DNA of 64,000 nt from Fontibacterium oligotrophicum (lineage in GTDB: Bacteria; Pseudomonadota; Alphaproteobacteria; Pelagibacterales; Pelagibacteraceae): assembly GCA_965235975.1 (NCBI GenBank), contig CBDDZZ010000001.1, positions 1-64,000 of the forward strand, in the 5' to 3' direction. Both the position numbers and the translations under genes were made by a program. The notes below the pieces were generated by a model that saw nothing but the letters and a program-made list of their open reading frames with translations, searched no databases and had not been told where the DNA came from. Below, one piece after another: positions 20,023 through 28,795 of the stretch. Within the stretch, counting starts at the first letter, position 1. Each line of letters begins with the position of its first letter.

Positions 20023-20671
20023 GAACGTTTTTTTTTAAAAACTTCTTATACTCTTCCACTTTTTCAGGACTAATTGGCACAATAATTCCTTGTCTATTTT
20101 CATTATTTAATCTCATTTGCTCATTATTGCCCTTGTTACTTAACTCCAAATCAAGGGTTAATTCTTTTTTATCAATTAATTCAATGTAAACTTTAGATAA
20201 TAAATGACAGTCCACCAACGCAGAATGCTTTTCTCTAGCCTCCACATTAATTTTATATCTTTTACATAAAGCATCTAAGCTATTACCAACGCCTGGAAAT
20301 TTTGAACGTGCAATTTGTAATGTATCAACAACATCAGATTTTAAAATTGGTTTTATATTAAGACGTCTTAATTCATTGTTTAAAAAACCAAGGTCAAAAT
20401 CTGCATTATGAATAATGAGTTTTTTATCTTTTATAAAATCAAGGAAATTTTTAGCGATTTCTCTAAATTTTAGTTTATTTGATAAAAATTCATCAGAGTA
20501 GCCATGTACATTAAAAGCATCTGCTGAAACTTTTGTTTCAGGATTTATAAAAGTGTGAAAAATATTTTTTGTTGGAATATGGTTATTTAATTCAATGCAA
20601 GCGATCTCAACGATTCTGTCTTTATCAGCAGACAGTCCTGTGGTTTCTGTATCTAAAATAACTTCAATCAT
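20000..20671 (-). CDS. dnaQ: DNA polymerase III epsilon subunit
   Basis: Proofreading 3'-5' exonuclease. 223 residues. Exo I VILDTETTG (Asp7, Glu9), Exo II HNADFDLGFLNNEL and Exo III with EKHSALVDCHLLSKVY are all present. Its start overlaps the end of coaE by 8 bp. Member of the origin-side block PPSR-maf-aroE-coaE-dnaQ. Confidence 0.95.
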   Translation of the reverse strand: MIEVILDTETTGLSADKDRIVEIACIELNNHIPTKNIFHTFINPETKVSADAFNVHGYSDEFLSNKLKFREIAKNFLDFIKDKKLIIHNADFDLGFLNNELRRLNIKPILKSDVVDTLQIARSKFPGVGNSLDALCKRYKINVEAREKHSALVDCHLLSKVYIELIDKKELTLDLELSNKGNNEQMRLNNENRQGIIVPISPEKVEEYKKFLKKNVPNAFALD

Positions 20672-21248
20672 TTAAAAGAATCTTATCAAGAATTTTTTTC
20701 ACCTGCAATTTAACTTTGCTTTTAGTAGAATTATCAATTGTAAAATCAGCATAACTTTTTTTAATTTTTTCATCAACCTGCTGATTTTCTAATAATTTTA
20801 AAAATTGTTTATCTAAATTTCTTCTTTTCTTTATTCTAATTTTAAAAATAGCAGGTTTAGTCTTAACAAAGATAAATATATCAACAAAGTTGAACATTTT
20901 ATTCTCAACTAAAAGAGGAATATCAAGAACCACTAACTTATTTTTTTTATATTTAGATAAGAATAAAATTAATTGTTTTCTAACAATTGGATGAATAATT
21001 TTATTTAAATATTTAAAATTTTTTGGGTTTTTTTTTAAACTATCCCTAAGCTCATTTTTATTTATTCTACCTTGATAAAGTTTTAATTTAAAAAATTTCG
21101 AAATCTTCTTATTTATGTTTTTATTTCTTTCATAAATTTGAGAAACTACTTGATCCGCTGAGAAAATATTAAATCCTAAGTCTTTAAAAATATTAGCAAC
21201 AAAAGACTTTCCGCTGCCAACGCCCCCTAGGATGCCAACTTTAATCAT
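20664..21248 (-). CDS. coaE: Dephospho-CoA kinase
   Basis: Last step of CoA synthesis. 194 residues. P-loop GILGGVGSGKSFVAN at about 5-19, the motif FSADQVVSQIY, and VVLDIPLLVENKM. Length fits. Lies between aroE and dnaQ. Confidence 0.93.
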   Translation of the reverse strand: MIKVGILGGVGSGKSFVANIFKDLGFNIFSADQVVSQIYERNKNINKKISKFFKLKLYQGRINKNELRDSLKKNPKNFKYLNKIIHPIVRKQLILFLSKYKKNKLVVLDIPLLVENKMFNFVDIFIFVKTKPAIFKIRIKKRRNLDKQFLKLLENQQVDEKIKKSYADFTIDNSTKSKVKLQVKKILDKILLND

Positions 21249-21259
21249 TAATTAGTTTT

Positions 21260-22070
21260 CTAAGTTTTTTGTAAATGATCATTGGTTATTTTTGGCTTTT
21301 TCTTATTCCAAATATAAAATGCCTTCTGGGCTTGATATACAAACATATCTAAGCCTGAAAAGGCTTTGTGGCCATATCTACGTGCATCCCTTAAAAACTT
21401 AGTATTTTCTGGGTTATAAACGATATCAACAACATTAATTTTCTTGTTGAAGATACTAAAATCAAACTTTAAATCTTTTTGGCCTTGCATACCTAAACTT
21501 GAGACATTGATTAAAATTTGAACTTCCCTAAATACCTTTAAATGTTCATTCCATCTAACCGGGAAAATTATGCCCTTAAATTTTTTCTTGAAAACTTTTA
21601 ATTTAGAAAAAGTTCTATTAGTTATATAAATTTTTCTTACACCCTTTTTAATTAAGGCAAGAATGATAGAAGACGTTACTCCGCCTGCACCAATTATTCC
21701 TGCTGCTTTTATTTTACTCTTAATTTTTTTTAATATCCCAAAAGCAAAACCATAAACATCTGTGTTATCCCCAATTAATTTTTGCTTTCTTAGATAAATT
21801 GTATTTACCGAAGATGTTTTTTTAGCATCTCCCTCTAATATATCTAAATATTTAATTACACTATTTTTAAAAGGGATTGTTACATTAATTCCCTCAATTT
21901 GCTTTTTTCTAATTTTATCTAAAATTTTTTTAATTTGTTTTTGATCAATTTTTAATTTTTTATATTCAGCATTAATTTTATTTTTACCAAACCAATACTT
22001 GATGAAGCTGAGGAGATAAAGAATGTTTAATAGGATTTCCAATTACCAAAAATTTTTTTTTATTTTTCAT
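21260..22070 (-). CDS. aroE: Shikimate dehydrogenase, one frameshift near the 5' end
   Basis: NADPH-dependent reduction of 3-dehydroshikimate. The true start is the ATG at 22070 (MKNKKKFLVIGNPIKHSLSP), overlapping maf by 11 bp. The shikimate-binding HSLSP is in this first frame, which then breaks near 21998 (one extra base); the rest continues from QYWFGKNKINAEYKK. Later motifs: INVTIPFKNSV (catalytic Lys), IIGAGGVTSSII (NADP loop), ITNRT. Rebuilt length is about 270 residues. Using only the downstream frame would give a wrong N-terminus that lacks the substrate site. Confidence 0.88.
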
Positions 22071-22647
22071 TTAGTTCAAAATATCTAATTAATTGTTTAA
22101 TTGGCATTCCCATAATAGAATACTGATCTCCCTTTATTTCTTCAAACAAATCCTTACCCAATCCTTCAATTTGATAAACCCCGTATTTCATAATTGTTTC
22201 AAGGCCTACTTTTTGCAAATAATCTTTAATATAATTGTCAGATAATTTTCTCATTTTTAAAGTTACCTGTTCTGTGTGCATCCAAATCGTTGACCCGTTT
22301 TTGCTTAAACAAATTGAGCTAAATAAAGAGTGTAATTTACCATTTAGTTTATTCATTAAATCAACTGCCAAATCCATATTATTTGGCTTACTAAATAACT
22401 TTCCCTCCAAATCTAACACTTGATCTGCTCCTAAAATAATTTGATTGTATATTTTATTACTAATTTTTTTTGCTTTGGTTTCGGCAAGAGCTCTCGAAAT
22501 GTCAAAAGAAGTGAATTGTTCTGCTAACAAAGAATTTTTTATTTCTTCTTCATCAATGTTTGCTATCTCAACTTTAACATTAAAGCCAAAATCATTTAAT
22601 ATTTTTAGCCTTATCCCGCTTGCGGATGCTAAAATTAAATTTCTCAT
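22060..22647 (-). CDS. maf: Maf-family nucleoside triphosphate pyrophosphatase
   Basis: House-cleaning NTP pyrophosphatase, 195 residues. N-terminal LILASASGIRLKIL (usual form is LASASPRR; here the RR is replaced), then GADQVLDLEGKLFSKP with the catalytic Asp, and KYGVYQIEGLG. Overlaps PPSR by 1 bp and aroE by 11 bp. Confidence 0.9.
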   Translation of the reverse strand: MRNLILASASGIRLKILNDFGFNVKVEIANIDEEEIKNSLLAEQFTSFDISRALAETKAKKISNKIYNQIILGADQVLDLEGKLFSKPNNMDLAVDLMNKLNGKLHSLFSSICLSKNGSTIWMHTEQVTLKMRKLSDNYIKDYLQKVGLETIMKYGVYQIEGLGKDLFEEIKGDQYSIMGMPIKQLIRYFELNEK

Positions 22648-23462
22648 TAACTATTTTTAATCTCGTGAATTTTAATTATAGAGGCGGCCGTTTCTTCAAC
22701 GGACTTTCTGGTTACATCAATTATTGGAATATTGTTTAATTTAAATATTTTTTTACTTTCTTCTAATTCTTCTCTAATTTTATCTAAATCAACATACGAA
22801 GTATGTTTTTCTTCGCTTAATGTATTTAGCCTATTTTTTCTAATATCAACCAACCTTTCTGGATCAGCAACTAAGCCAACAATTGTTTTCTTTTTATTCT
22901 TTAACACTTCTTCTGATATTCTTTGATTAGGAACCATTGGGATATTTGCAGCTTTATATCCTCTGTTTGCAAGATAGATAGTTGTTGGGGTTTTGCTAGT
23001 TCTGCTTACTCCTAAAATAATTATATCAGATTCTAAAATTGTCTCTAATTTTTGGCCATCATCATGCTCAATACTAAACTGCATGGCTGCAATTTTTCGA
23101 TAATATTCTTTATTTAGAATGTGCTGTCCACTGGGTTTTCTATTGGCTTTGCGATTAAGCACTGTTTCGAATTTTGGTATTAAAAAATCCAAAACCCCAA
23201 AGCATGGAATTTTATATCGCTCAGTTTCCTGAATTAAAAACGAAGTAACAGAAGCCTCTACAAGCGTATATAAGACAATTGGGTTTTCAACTTTATTACA
23301 CTTTTCTAATAATGTTGTAATTTGGGCATCTGTTCTAACAAAAGAAAAATGGTGAAGAGAATTGTTAAAATTTTCAAATTGAGCTTTTAAAGCAAGAAAT
23401 ATTCTATCTAAGGTTTCGCCGGTTGAGTCAGATACTAAAAAAACGTTATATTTTCTGTTCAT
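22647..23462 (-). CDS. Pyruvate, phosphate/water dikinase regulatory protein (PSRP, DUF299)
   Basis: Bifunctional Ser/Thr kinase and phosphorylase that switches PEP synthase or PPDK. 271 residues. N-terminal VFLVSDSTGETLDRI and the P-loop-like GVSRTSKTPTTIYLANRG are hallmarks. First gene leftward from the putative origin, the same place as in Caulobacter-type origins. Confidence 0.93.
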   Translation of the reverse strand: MNRKYNVFLVSDSTGETLDRIFLALKAQFENFNNSLHHFSFVRTDAQITTLLEKCNKVENPIVLYTLVEASVTSFLIQETERYKIPCFGVLDFLIPKFETVLNRKANRKPSGQHILNKEYYRKIAAMQFSIEHDDGQKLETILESDIIILGVSRTSKTPTTIYLANRGYKAANIPMVPNQRISEEVLKNKKKTIVGLVADPERLVDIRKNRLNTLSEEKHTSYVDLDKIREELEESKKIFKLNNIPIIDVTRKSVEETAASIIKIHEIKNS

Positions 23463-23738
23463 AAGACTGTGGAAAAATCTTTATAATTATTCTTTATACA
23501 TTTTTAACTTTAAAATTAGAAAGGATTAACAGCTAATAAATTGTTGTTATTTAATTAATAACATTAATAAGTTTGTTTGTGTTTGTTTGAATATTGTTAA
23601 TAACTTTATATTATTGTTATAAATTAAAAGTTAAGTTGATATTTTTATTAACAAAATTTGTTAATAAACTGTTGATAAAAACATAAACACGTTACTAACA
23701 TAACCATATACTACTACTATTTTAACTAATATTTATTA
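23463..23738. other. Putative chromosomal replication origin (oriC)
   Basis: 276-bp, extremely AT-rich non-coding stretch between PPSR and hemE, the location of the alphaproteobacterial oriC. Transcription diverges from it on both sides. Near-consensus DnaA boxes (TTATNCACA): TGTGGAAAA at 23468-23476 and TGTTGATAA at 23670-23678, both one mismatch on the complement. Repeated TTGTTAATAA-type motifs lie at 23594-23604 and 23658-23668, with a mirrored copy at 23645-23655. A 23-bp palindrome with 11-bp arms spans 23645-23667, and a 17-bp one with 6-bp arms (GTTATT/AATAAC) spans 23546-23562. Assignment is by context plus motifs. Confidence 0.75.
23645..23667. repeat. Perfect 11-bp-arm palindrome in putative oriC
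   Basis: Left arm TTATTAACAAA (23645-23655), one central A, right arm TTTGTTAATAA (23657-23667). It overlaps the repeated TTGTTAATAA motif and ends 2 bp before a DnaA-like box. Could be a binding site for an initiation regulator or part of the unwinding element. Confidence 0.8.
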
Positions 23739-24752
23739 ATGAGTAGTTCTCTTTTAAAAAGCTTAATACTTAAAGAAAAAAATTTACCTGTTTGGTTTAT
23801 GCGACAGGCAGGAAGATATTTACCCGAGTATCAAGTAATTAGAAAAAAAAACAAAAATTTTATTAACTTTTGTTTAAATATCAAGGACGCAACAAAAGTC
23901 TCTCTACAACCTGTAGAAAGATATAATCTAGATGCAGCAATTGTATTTTCAGATATCTTATTAATTTTAAGGGCCGCAGGGCAAAAAGTAGATTTTAAAG
24001 AAAATGTAGGGCCTGTTTTAGGAAACTATAATCCTGAAGTGTTTTATAATTTAAGTAATAAAAATTTTATAAAAAATTTAAAAAACGTTTATAAAATAAT
24101 AAAAAATATAAAAAAAAAATTACCAAAAGAAAAATCTTTAATAGGATTTGCCGGAGCGCCTTGGACATTACTGGTTTATATGATTAACAAAGGCTCACCA
24201 AAAAAAAGTAAAAAATTTTTAGTAAAAGTTAAAAAAGAAGAGATTTTAAAAATATTAAAGAGATTAGAAAATTTAATTTATATTCATTGTAAAGAACAAA
24301 TACGAGCGGGCGCAGATGTTATACAATTATTTGATAGTTGGTCAGGCTTGATAGAAAAAAATAATTTAAAACAGTTTTGTATTAATCCAAATAAAAATAT
24401 TGTTAAAAAAATTAAGAAAGAATTTCCTAACATAGGAATTGTGTGTTTTCCAAAGGGGATAAATAAGAATATTAATGTTTTTATAAAAGAAGTGAAACCG
24501 GATGGCGTTAATCTTGATTATGATGTTAATCTTCATGATTTAGATTTAAATAATGACGTGGTTTTTCAAGGAGGTTTAAATCCAAAGTTTTTATTAGGAA
24601 GTCAGCAAAAGATGTTTAAAGAAGCAAAAAGATATTTAGATTTCTTTAAAGATAGGCCTTATATCTTTAATTTGGGTCATGGAATTTTGCCCCAAACAAA
24701 ACCTGAAAATGTTAAGAAATTAGTTGAGTTTGTAAGAGGTTATAATTTATGA
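23739..24752 (+). CDS. hemE: Uroporphyrinogen decarboxylase
   Basis: Converts uroporphyrinogen III to coproporphyrinogen III. 337 residues. N-terminal WFMRQAGRYLPEYQ is the active-site signature; DAAIVFSDILL, GFAGAPWTLL and the C-terminal FNLGHGILPQT also match. First gene rightward of the putative oriC and head of hemE-hemH-hemJ. Confidence 0.97.
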   Translation: MSSSLLKSLILKEKNLPVWFMRQAGRYLPEYQVIRKKNKNFINFCLNIKDATKVSLQPVERYNLDAAIVFSDILLILRAAGQKVDFKENVGPVLGNYNPEVFYNLSNKNFIKNLKNVYKIIKNIKKKLPKEKSLIGFAGAPWTLLVYMINKGSPKKSKKFLVKVKKEEILKILKRLENLIYIHCKEQIRAGADVIQLFDSWSGLIEKNNLKQFCINPNKNIVKKIKKEFPNIGIVCFPKGINKNINVFIKEVKPDGVNLDYDVNLHDLDLNNDVVFQGGLNPKFLLGSQQKMFKEAKRYLDFFKDRPYIFNLGHGILPQTKPENVKKLVEFVRGYNL

Positions 24753-25762
24753 GTTTTGATTTAGATAAAATAAATCATCCAAAAGTAAAATTTGGCAAGA
24801 CCGGCGTTTTACTTGTTAACCTTGGGACTCCAGATTCTACTAGTTGGTGGGATATTAGAAAATATTTAAAAGAATTTTTATCTGATACAAGAGTCATAGA
24901 AGTTAACCCAATTCTTTGGCAAATAATTTTAAATTTATTTATATTAACTTTTAGGCCAGCAAAAACGGCACATGCTTACAAACAAATTTGGATGAAAGAA
25001 ACCAATGAGTCTCCATTAAGATATTATACAAAAAGCCAAACGAGTAAGTTAAATAAAAAAATAGGCAGCAACTCAATCCTTGTGGATTTTGCCATGCGTT
25101 ATGGAAATCCAAGTATTAAAAGTAAGCTAAATTATTTACAAAAAGAAGGGTGTGAAAAAATTATTATTTTCCCTTTATATCCGCAGTATGCGGCAGCAAC
25201 TACGGCAACTGTATGCGATGAAGTGTATAGAAACTTAATTAAAATGAGGTGGCAACCTAGTTTACAAACTATTCCCCATTATGAATCTGAGCCTCTTTTT
25301 ATTGATGCCCTTGTGAACAGTATTAAAAGAAAAATTTCAGAAATTAAATGGAAACCAGATTTAATTTTAGCCTCTTATCACGGTATACCAAAAAAATATT
25401 TTACCAAAGGAGACCCGTATCATTGCTATTGTCAAAAAACGTCACGACTTATGAAAGAAAAATTTAAAGACATACCTATTGAAACAACATTTCAATCAAG
25501 ATTTGGACCAGAAGAATGGTTAACGCCCTATACAGATAAAACTTTAGAAGAGCTTCCTTCTAAAGGAAAAAAAAATGTCCTTATGATTTGCCCAGGATTT
25601 TCATCAGATTGTGTTGAAACTTTAGAGGAAATAGCAATTCAAGGTAAAGAAAGCTTTTTAGAAAATGGCGGTGAAAACTATGATGTTGTGCCCTGTCTAA
25701 ATGATAATGACGATCATATTCAAATGATGGAACACATTGTTAAAAAATATTTAATAAATTAA
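24749..25762 (+). CDS. hemH: Ferrochelatase
   Basis: Inserts Fe2+ into protoporphyrin IX. 337 residues. GVLLVNLGTPDS at the start, the catalytic His in ASYHGIPKKY, CYCQKT, and the acidic site SRFGPEEWLTPYT. Overlaps hemE by 4 bp (ATGA). Confidence 0.97.
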   Translation: MSFDLDKINHPKVKFGKTGVLLVNLGTPDSTSWWDIRKYLKEFLSDTRVIEVNPILWQIILNLFILTFRPAKTAHAYKQIWMKETNESPLRYYTKSQTSKLNKKIGSNSILVDFAMRYGNPSIKSKLNYLQKEGCEKIIIFPLYPQYAAATTATVCDEVYRNLIKMRWQPSLQTIPHYESEPLFIDALVNSIKRKISEIKWKPDLILASYHGIPKKYFTKGDPYHCYCQKTSRLMKEKFKDIPIETTFQSRFGPEEWLTPYTDKTLEELPSKGKKNVLMICPGFSSDCVETLEEIAIQGKESFLENGGENYDVVPCLNDNDDHIQMMEHIVKKYLIN

Positions 25763-26193
25763 TGAGTTTATATTTAACGCTGAAAGCCATTCATGTCATC
25801 GCTGTAGTATCTTGGATGGTTGGGCTTTTATATCTGCCAAGATTATTCGTTTATCATGTTGAAAATAATAACGAACAAACATCAAAAGTTTTTAAAATAA
25901 TGGAAAAAAGATTGATGAAAATAATTATGAATCCAGCGATGATTATTACTTGGATTACGGGCTTATCAATCTGGTGGATTTTAGGATTAGAAACTATTTT
26001 TTCTTTGTGGCTTTCGCTTAAATTTATATTAGTGTTTGCTTTATCTGGTTATCATGGTTTTTTATCAAAATGTTTGAAAGACTTTGAATTAGACAGAAAC
26101 GTTAGAAGTTCAAAATTTTTTAGGTTTATAAATGAAATACCAACTATTATACTGATAATTGTTGTGTTTTTAGTTATTTTTAAACCTGCTTGA
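25762..26193 (+). CDS. hemJ: Protoporphyrinogen oxidase HemJ
   Basis: Membrane protein, 143 residues, four predicted helices, oxidising protoporphyrinogen IX with electrons passed to the quinone pool. The conserved His is in LKAIHVIAVVSWMVGLLYLPRLFVYH-like N-terminus (His11 and the His of VYH) and Lys/Gly in KLMKIIM and YHGFLSK. Joined to hemH by TAATG. Together with hemH it completes the last two haem steps. Confidence 0.9.
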   Translation: MSLYLTLKAIHVIAVVSWMVGLLYLPRLFVYHVENNNEQTSKVFKIMEKRLMKIIMNPAMIITWITGLSIWWILGLETIFSLWLSLKFILVFALSGYHGFLSKCLKDFELDRNVRSSKFFRFINEIPTIILIIVVFLVIFKPA

Positions 26194-26259
26194 AATATAA
26201 TTTATAATTGTTATATTCAATTCATTCTCTAAAGTTTCACAAGACAATCCCAAACATAA

Positions 26260-27531
26260 ATGAATTTACAAGAATTAAAAAATAAGACCCCAGCAGATTT
26301 AATTTTAGAAGCAGAAAAACTTGGAATAGAGAACCCAAGTACAATGCGTAAACAAGAAATCTTGTTTGCTATTCTTAAGAAATTTGCTGAAAAAAATGAA
26401 AAAATTACTGGAAGTGGAGTCCTTGAGACTTTGCAAGACGGCTTTGGTTTTTTAAGAGCAACCGAGTCAAACTATTTACCAGGACCCGATGATATTTATG
26501 TAAGTCCAAGTCAAATTAGAAGATTTGGTCTTAGAAAAGGGGACACAGTTGAAGGAGAGATCAGGGCACCAAAAGATTCTGAAAGATATTTCGCACTTTT
26601 ACAAGTAAGCAAAATAAACTTTGAAGATCCTGAAAAATCTAGAAATAAAATTAACTTTGATAACTTAACGCCGTTATATCCTGATGAACGTATAAATTTA
26701 GAAGTAGAGTCTAGCAAAGCAGAAAAAAAACCAGATCTGACTGCACGATTAATTGATCTAGTAACTCCAATTGGAAAAGGTCAGAGAGCTTTAATTGTAT
26801 CACCACCTCGAGCGGGTAAAACTGTAATTTTACAAAACATTGCTCATTCCATAACCGCAAATCATCCAGAGATTTATTTAATAGTTTTGCTTATTGATGA
26901 AAGACCAGAGGAAGTCACGGACATGCAAAGATCTGTAAAAGGTGAAGTGGTCAGTTCAACTTTTGACGAGCCAGCAATGCGACATGTGCAAGTGGCTGAG
27001 ATGGTTATTGAGAAAGCAAAAAGATTAGCTGAACATAAAAAAGATGTAGTTATTTTATTAGACTCTATTACTCGATTAGGCAGAGCTTATAACGCTGTTG
27101 TTCCAAGTTCAGGAAAAGTATTAACAGGGGGTGTAGATGCAAATGCTCTACAAAGACCAAAAAGATTTTTTGGAGCTGCACGAAATATTGAAGAGGGTGG
27201 ATCATTAACAATTATTTCAACGGCTTTAATTGAAACGGGCTCGAGAATGGATGAGGTTATTTTTGAAGAGTTTAAAGGAACCGGTAATGCTGAGGTGATA
27301 TTAGATAGAAAAATTGCAGATAAGAGAATATTCCCAGCAATTGATATTACTAAATCTGGAACTCGAAAAGAGGATTTATTATTTAAAAAAGAAGATTTAC
27401 AAAAGATGAATGTCTTAAGAAGATTAATTGCTCCAATGGGAAATATGGAAGCCATAGAATTTTTAATTGGTAAATTAAGAGAGACAAAAAACAATGCTGA
27501 GTTTTTTGACTCGATGAATAAGACTGTTTAA
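26260..27531 (+). CDS. rho: Transcription termination factor Rho
   Basis: Hexameric RNA helicase. 423 residues. RNA-binding cold-shock-like domain with VLETLQDGFGFLRA and NYLPGPDDIYVSPSQIRRFG; P-loop VSPPRAGKTVILQN near 190; DERPEEVTDMQR; Q-loop LTGGVDANALQRPKRFFGAAR. Follows hemJ after 66 bp, and this origin-proximal placement is common in alphaproteobacteria. Confidence 0.97.
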   Translation: MNLQELKNKTPADLILEAEKLGIENPSTMRKQEILFAILKKFAEKNEKITGSGVLETLQDGFGFLRATESNYLPGPDDIYVSPSQIRRFGLRKGDTVEGEIRAPKDSERYFALLQVSKINFEDPEKSRNKINFDNLTPLYPDERINLEVESSKAEKKPDLTARLIDLVTPIGKGQRALIVSPPRAGKTVILQNIAHSITANHPEIYLIVLLIDERPEEVTDMQRSVKGEVVSSTFDEPAMRHVQVAEMVIEKAKRLAEHKKDVVILLDSITRLGRAYNAVVPSSGKVLTGGVDANALQRPKRFFGAARNIEEGGSLTIISTALIETGSRMDEVIFEEFKGTGNAEVILDRKIADKRIFPAIDITKSGTRKEDLLFKKEDLQKMNVLRRLIAPMGNMEAIEFLIGKLRETKNNAEFFDSMNKTV

Positions 27532-27538
27532 TTAATTT

Positions 27539-28192
27539 CTAGTGGATTTGTCTTTCAGATCCAGGATTGTTTCCAATAATATAAAAATTTATTATTTGAT
27601 TAATTAGTAAATTTCTCTCAAGTATTGTCTTTGCTTCAAGCAGGCCCTGTTTTTCACTCACAGAAAAAGGACAAATCATTGATAATGAATTGATTAACTG
27701 ATCTGCTTCAACTTTTTCAACAATCTTCCAATCCGTCGATAGTTGATGAATTTTAAATAGTTTTCTTGCTTTATCGATAAGCTGCAAAACATCTATTTTA
27801 TCGTTAAATTTTATTTTTTCTAAATCTTCTAAAAATTCATCGTAGGTTACTCTAAATTTTCTATAAGGAAGATTAGTTTCTGCCTCATCTAAAATTCTAA
27901 ACCTGATTAAACCTTTCAAATTAATTAAATATCTTCCATCAGCAGTCTTTGTGTGATTTTCAATTTTACCAAGGCAACCAACGCTAAACACATCAGGTTT
28001 TTGTAAATTATTATTTTGTTTTGTTTGGATCATTCCAATCATTTTGTTAGATGATAAAGCATCCTCAACCATTTTTTTGTATCTTGGTTCAAATATATTT
28101 AAAGGCAAAATTGTATTTGGAAAGAACACTGCATTTGCAAGTGGGAAAATAGATATTTCTTGCGGGATTTCTTTTTTATTTAAAGTTGTCAT
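27539..28192 (-). CDS. Lon N-terminal substrate-binding domain protein
   Basis: 217 residues. SIFPLANAVFFPNTILPLNIFEPRYKKM-type N-terminus, then GMIQTK, GCLGKI and GRYLINLKGLIRF match the stand-alone Lon N domain (Pfam LON_substr_bdg), with no ATPase or protease part. Function of these proteins is unclear; an adaptor role is only a guess. Convergent with rho, 7 bp apart. Confidence 0.87.
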   Translation of the reverse strand: MTTLNKKEIPQEISIFPLANAVFFPNTILPLNIFEPRYKKMVEDALSSNKMIGMIQTKQNNNLQKPDVFSVGCLGKIENHTKTADGRYLINLKGLIRFRILDEAETNLPYRKFRVTYDEFLEDLEKIKFNDKIDVLQLIDKARKLFKIHQLSTDWKIVEKVEADQLINSLSMICPFSVSEKQGLLEAKTILERNLLINQIINFYIIGNNPGSERQIH

Positions 28193-28283
28193 TAATAATC
28201 AATATAGTGTTTAATTTGCATTATTCAATTTCACTTTTCAATTGATTAAAATTAATTTTCATTTAATTTCATCAAATTATTAA

Positions 28284-28358
28284 GCGGGTGTAGCTCAGTG
28301 GTAGAGCGAATCGTTGCCAACGATTAGGTCGTGGGTTCAATTCCCTTCACCCGCTCCA
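28284..28358 (+). tRNA. tRNA-Gly (anticodon GCC)
   Basis: 75 nt with encoded CCA. Acceptor GCGGGTG pairs with CACCCGC; D stem GCTC/GAGC; anticodon stem AATCG/CGATT with loop TTGCCAA (anticodon GCC); T loop TTCAATT. The T stem GTGGG/CCCTT has a T-T mismatch and a G-T pair at its outer end, so it is weaker than usual. The last 23 nt are duplicated about 1 kb downstream (from 29312), marking this gene as the anchor of an integration. Confidence 0.95.
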
Positions 28359-28439
28359 AAAACAGCAAGTAATCATTAATCTTTTTTCAAATTCCCTTAT
28401 TTTTTGATGGCAGACAACTGGCAGACAACTTTTTTAGTG
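28336..28439 (+). repeat. Left direct repeat (att-like, tRNA 3' end plus flank)
   Basis: 104 bp beginning TTCAATTCCCTTCACCCGC inside tRNA-Gly. It matches 29312-29414 except for a few bases just after the CCA and one substitution near the end. It contains a degenerate echo of the T-arm sequence (TTCAAATTCCCTTA, 28386-28399) and two tandem GGCAGACAACT units (28409-28430). Confidence 0.93.
28409..28430 (+). repeat. Tandem 11-bp repeats GGCAGACAACT, pair 1
   Basis: Two head-to-tail perfect copies at 28409-28419 and 28420-28430, 50 bp after the tRNA CCA. Same unit as the pairs at 29242-29273 and 29384-29405. Spacing and position suit arm-type binding sites of a tyrosine recombinase, but no protein has been tied to them. 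Confidence 0.9.
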
Positions 28440-28491
28440 TTATTATATGAATTTAAGTGACTTCTATGTTTACCTACTTATTGATGCTACT

Positions 28492-28513
28492 TTTTGTGAT
28501 AAAAATCACAAAA
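28492..28513. promoter_or_regulatory. Perfect 9-bp inverted repeat with CRP/FNR-like core
   Basis: TTTTGTGAT (28492-28500), AAAA, ATCACAAAA (28505-28513). The inner TGTGA-N6-TCACA equals the enteric CRP consensus, but no such regulator is encoded in this window, so the resemblance may be accidental. It lies 70 bp upstream of a TATAAT box inside the element. Confidence 0.5.
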
Positions 28514-28583
28514 TAATAAGAAAGAAATATTTGAAATAATAAAAAATATAAATTTGAATAATTTATACATTTTTCCTATATTG

Positions 28584-28622
28584 TATAATCTCATTAGAGA
28601 GTTCTAATCTTCTAGTCAGAAG
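28584..28622 (+). promoter_or_regulatory. TATAAT box followed by two abutting hairpins (possible small RNA start)
   Basis: TATAAT at 28584-28589 has no convincing -35 at 17 bp (TTATAC at 28563 gives a 15-bp spacer). Four bp downstream begin two back-to-back hairpins: ATTAGA-GAGT-TCTAAT (28593-28608) and CTTCT-AGTC-AGAAG (28609-28622), both with 4-nt loops. They could be the 5' end of a structured transcript. Function unknown. Confidence 0.35.
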
Positions 28623-28795
28623 AATTAAAATCTAGAAAAATAAGAAAACAGGTCAAGAAATTAATCAAAAATGCATTTCCAATGATTATTTTTCTCGCTA
28701 TTGCCTTTTATTTTAGGGGTCTATCACCGAAAACCTAACCGAGAATTTTGAAATATTTAGAGATCCGGTTCTTATGAGGGTGATTCAGCGCTGCT

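Noticed and set aside
21260..22042. aroE starting at the in-frame codon at 22042
   Set aside because: It lacks the shikimate-binding HSLSP region, which is plainly encoded in the adjoining frame starting at 22070.
26194..26259. Imperfect inverted repeat TTGAAATATAA / TTATATTCAA before rho
   Set aside because: Bulged, all A/T and without a T run; rho autoregulation through a leader cannot be supported from it.
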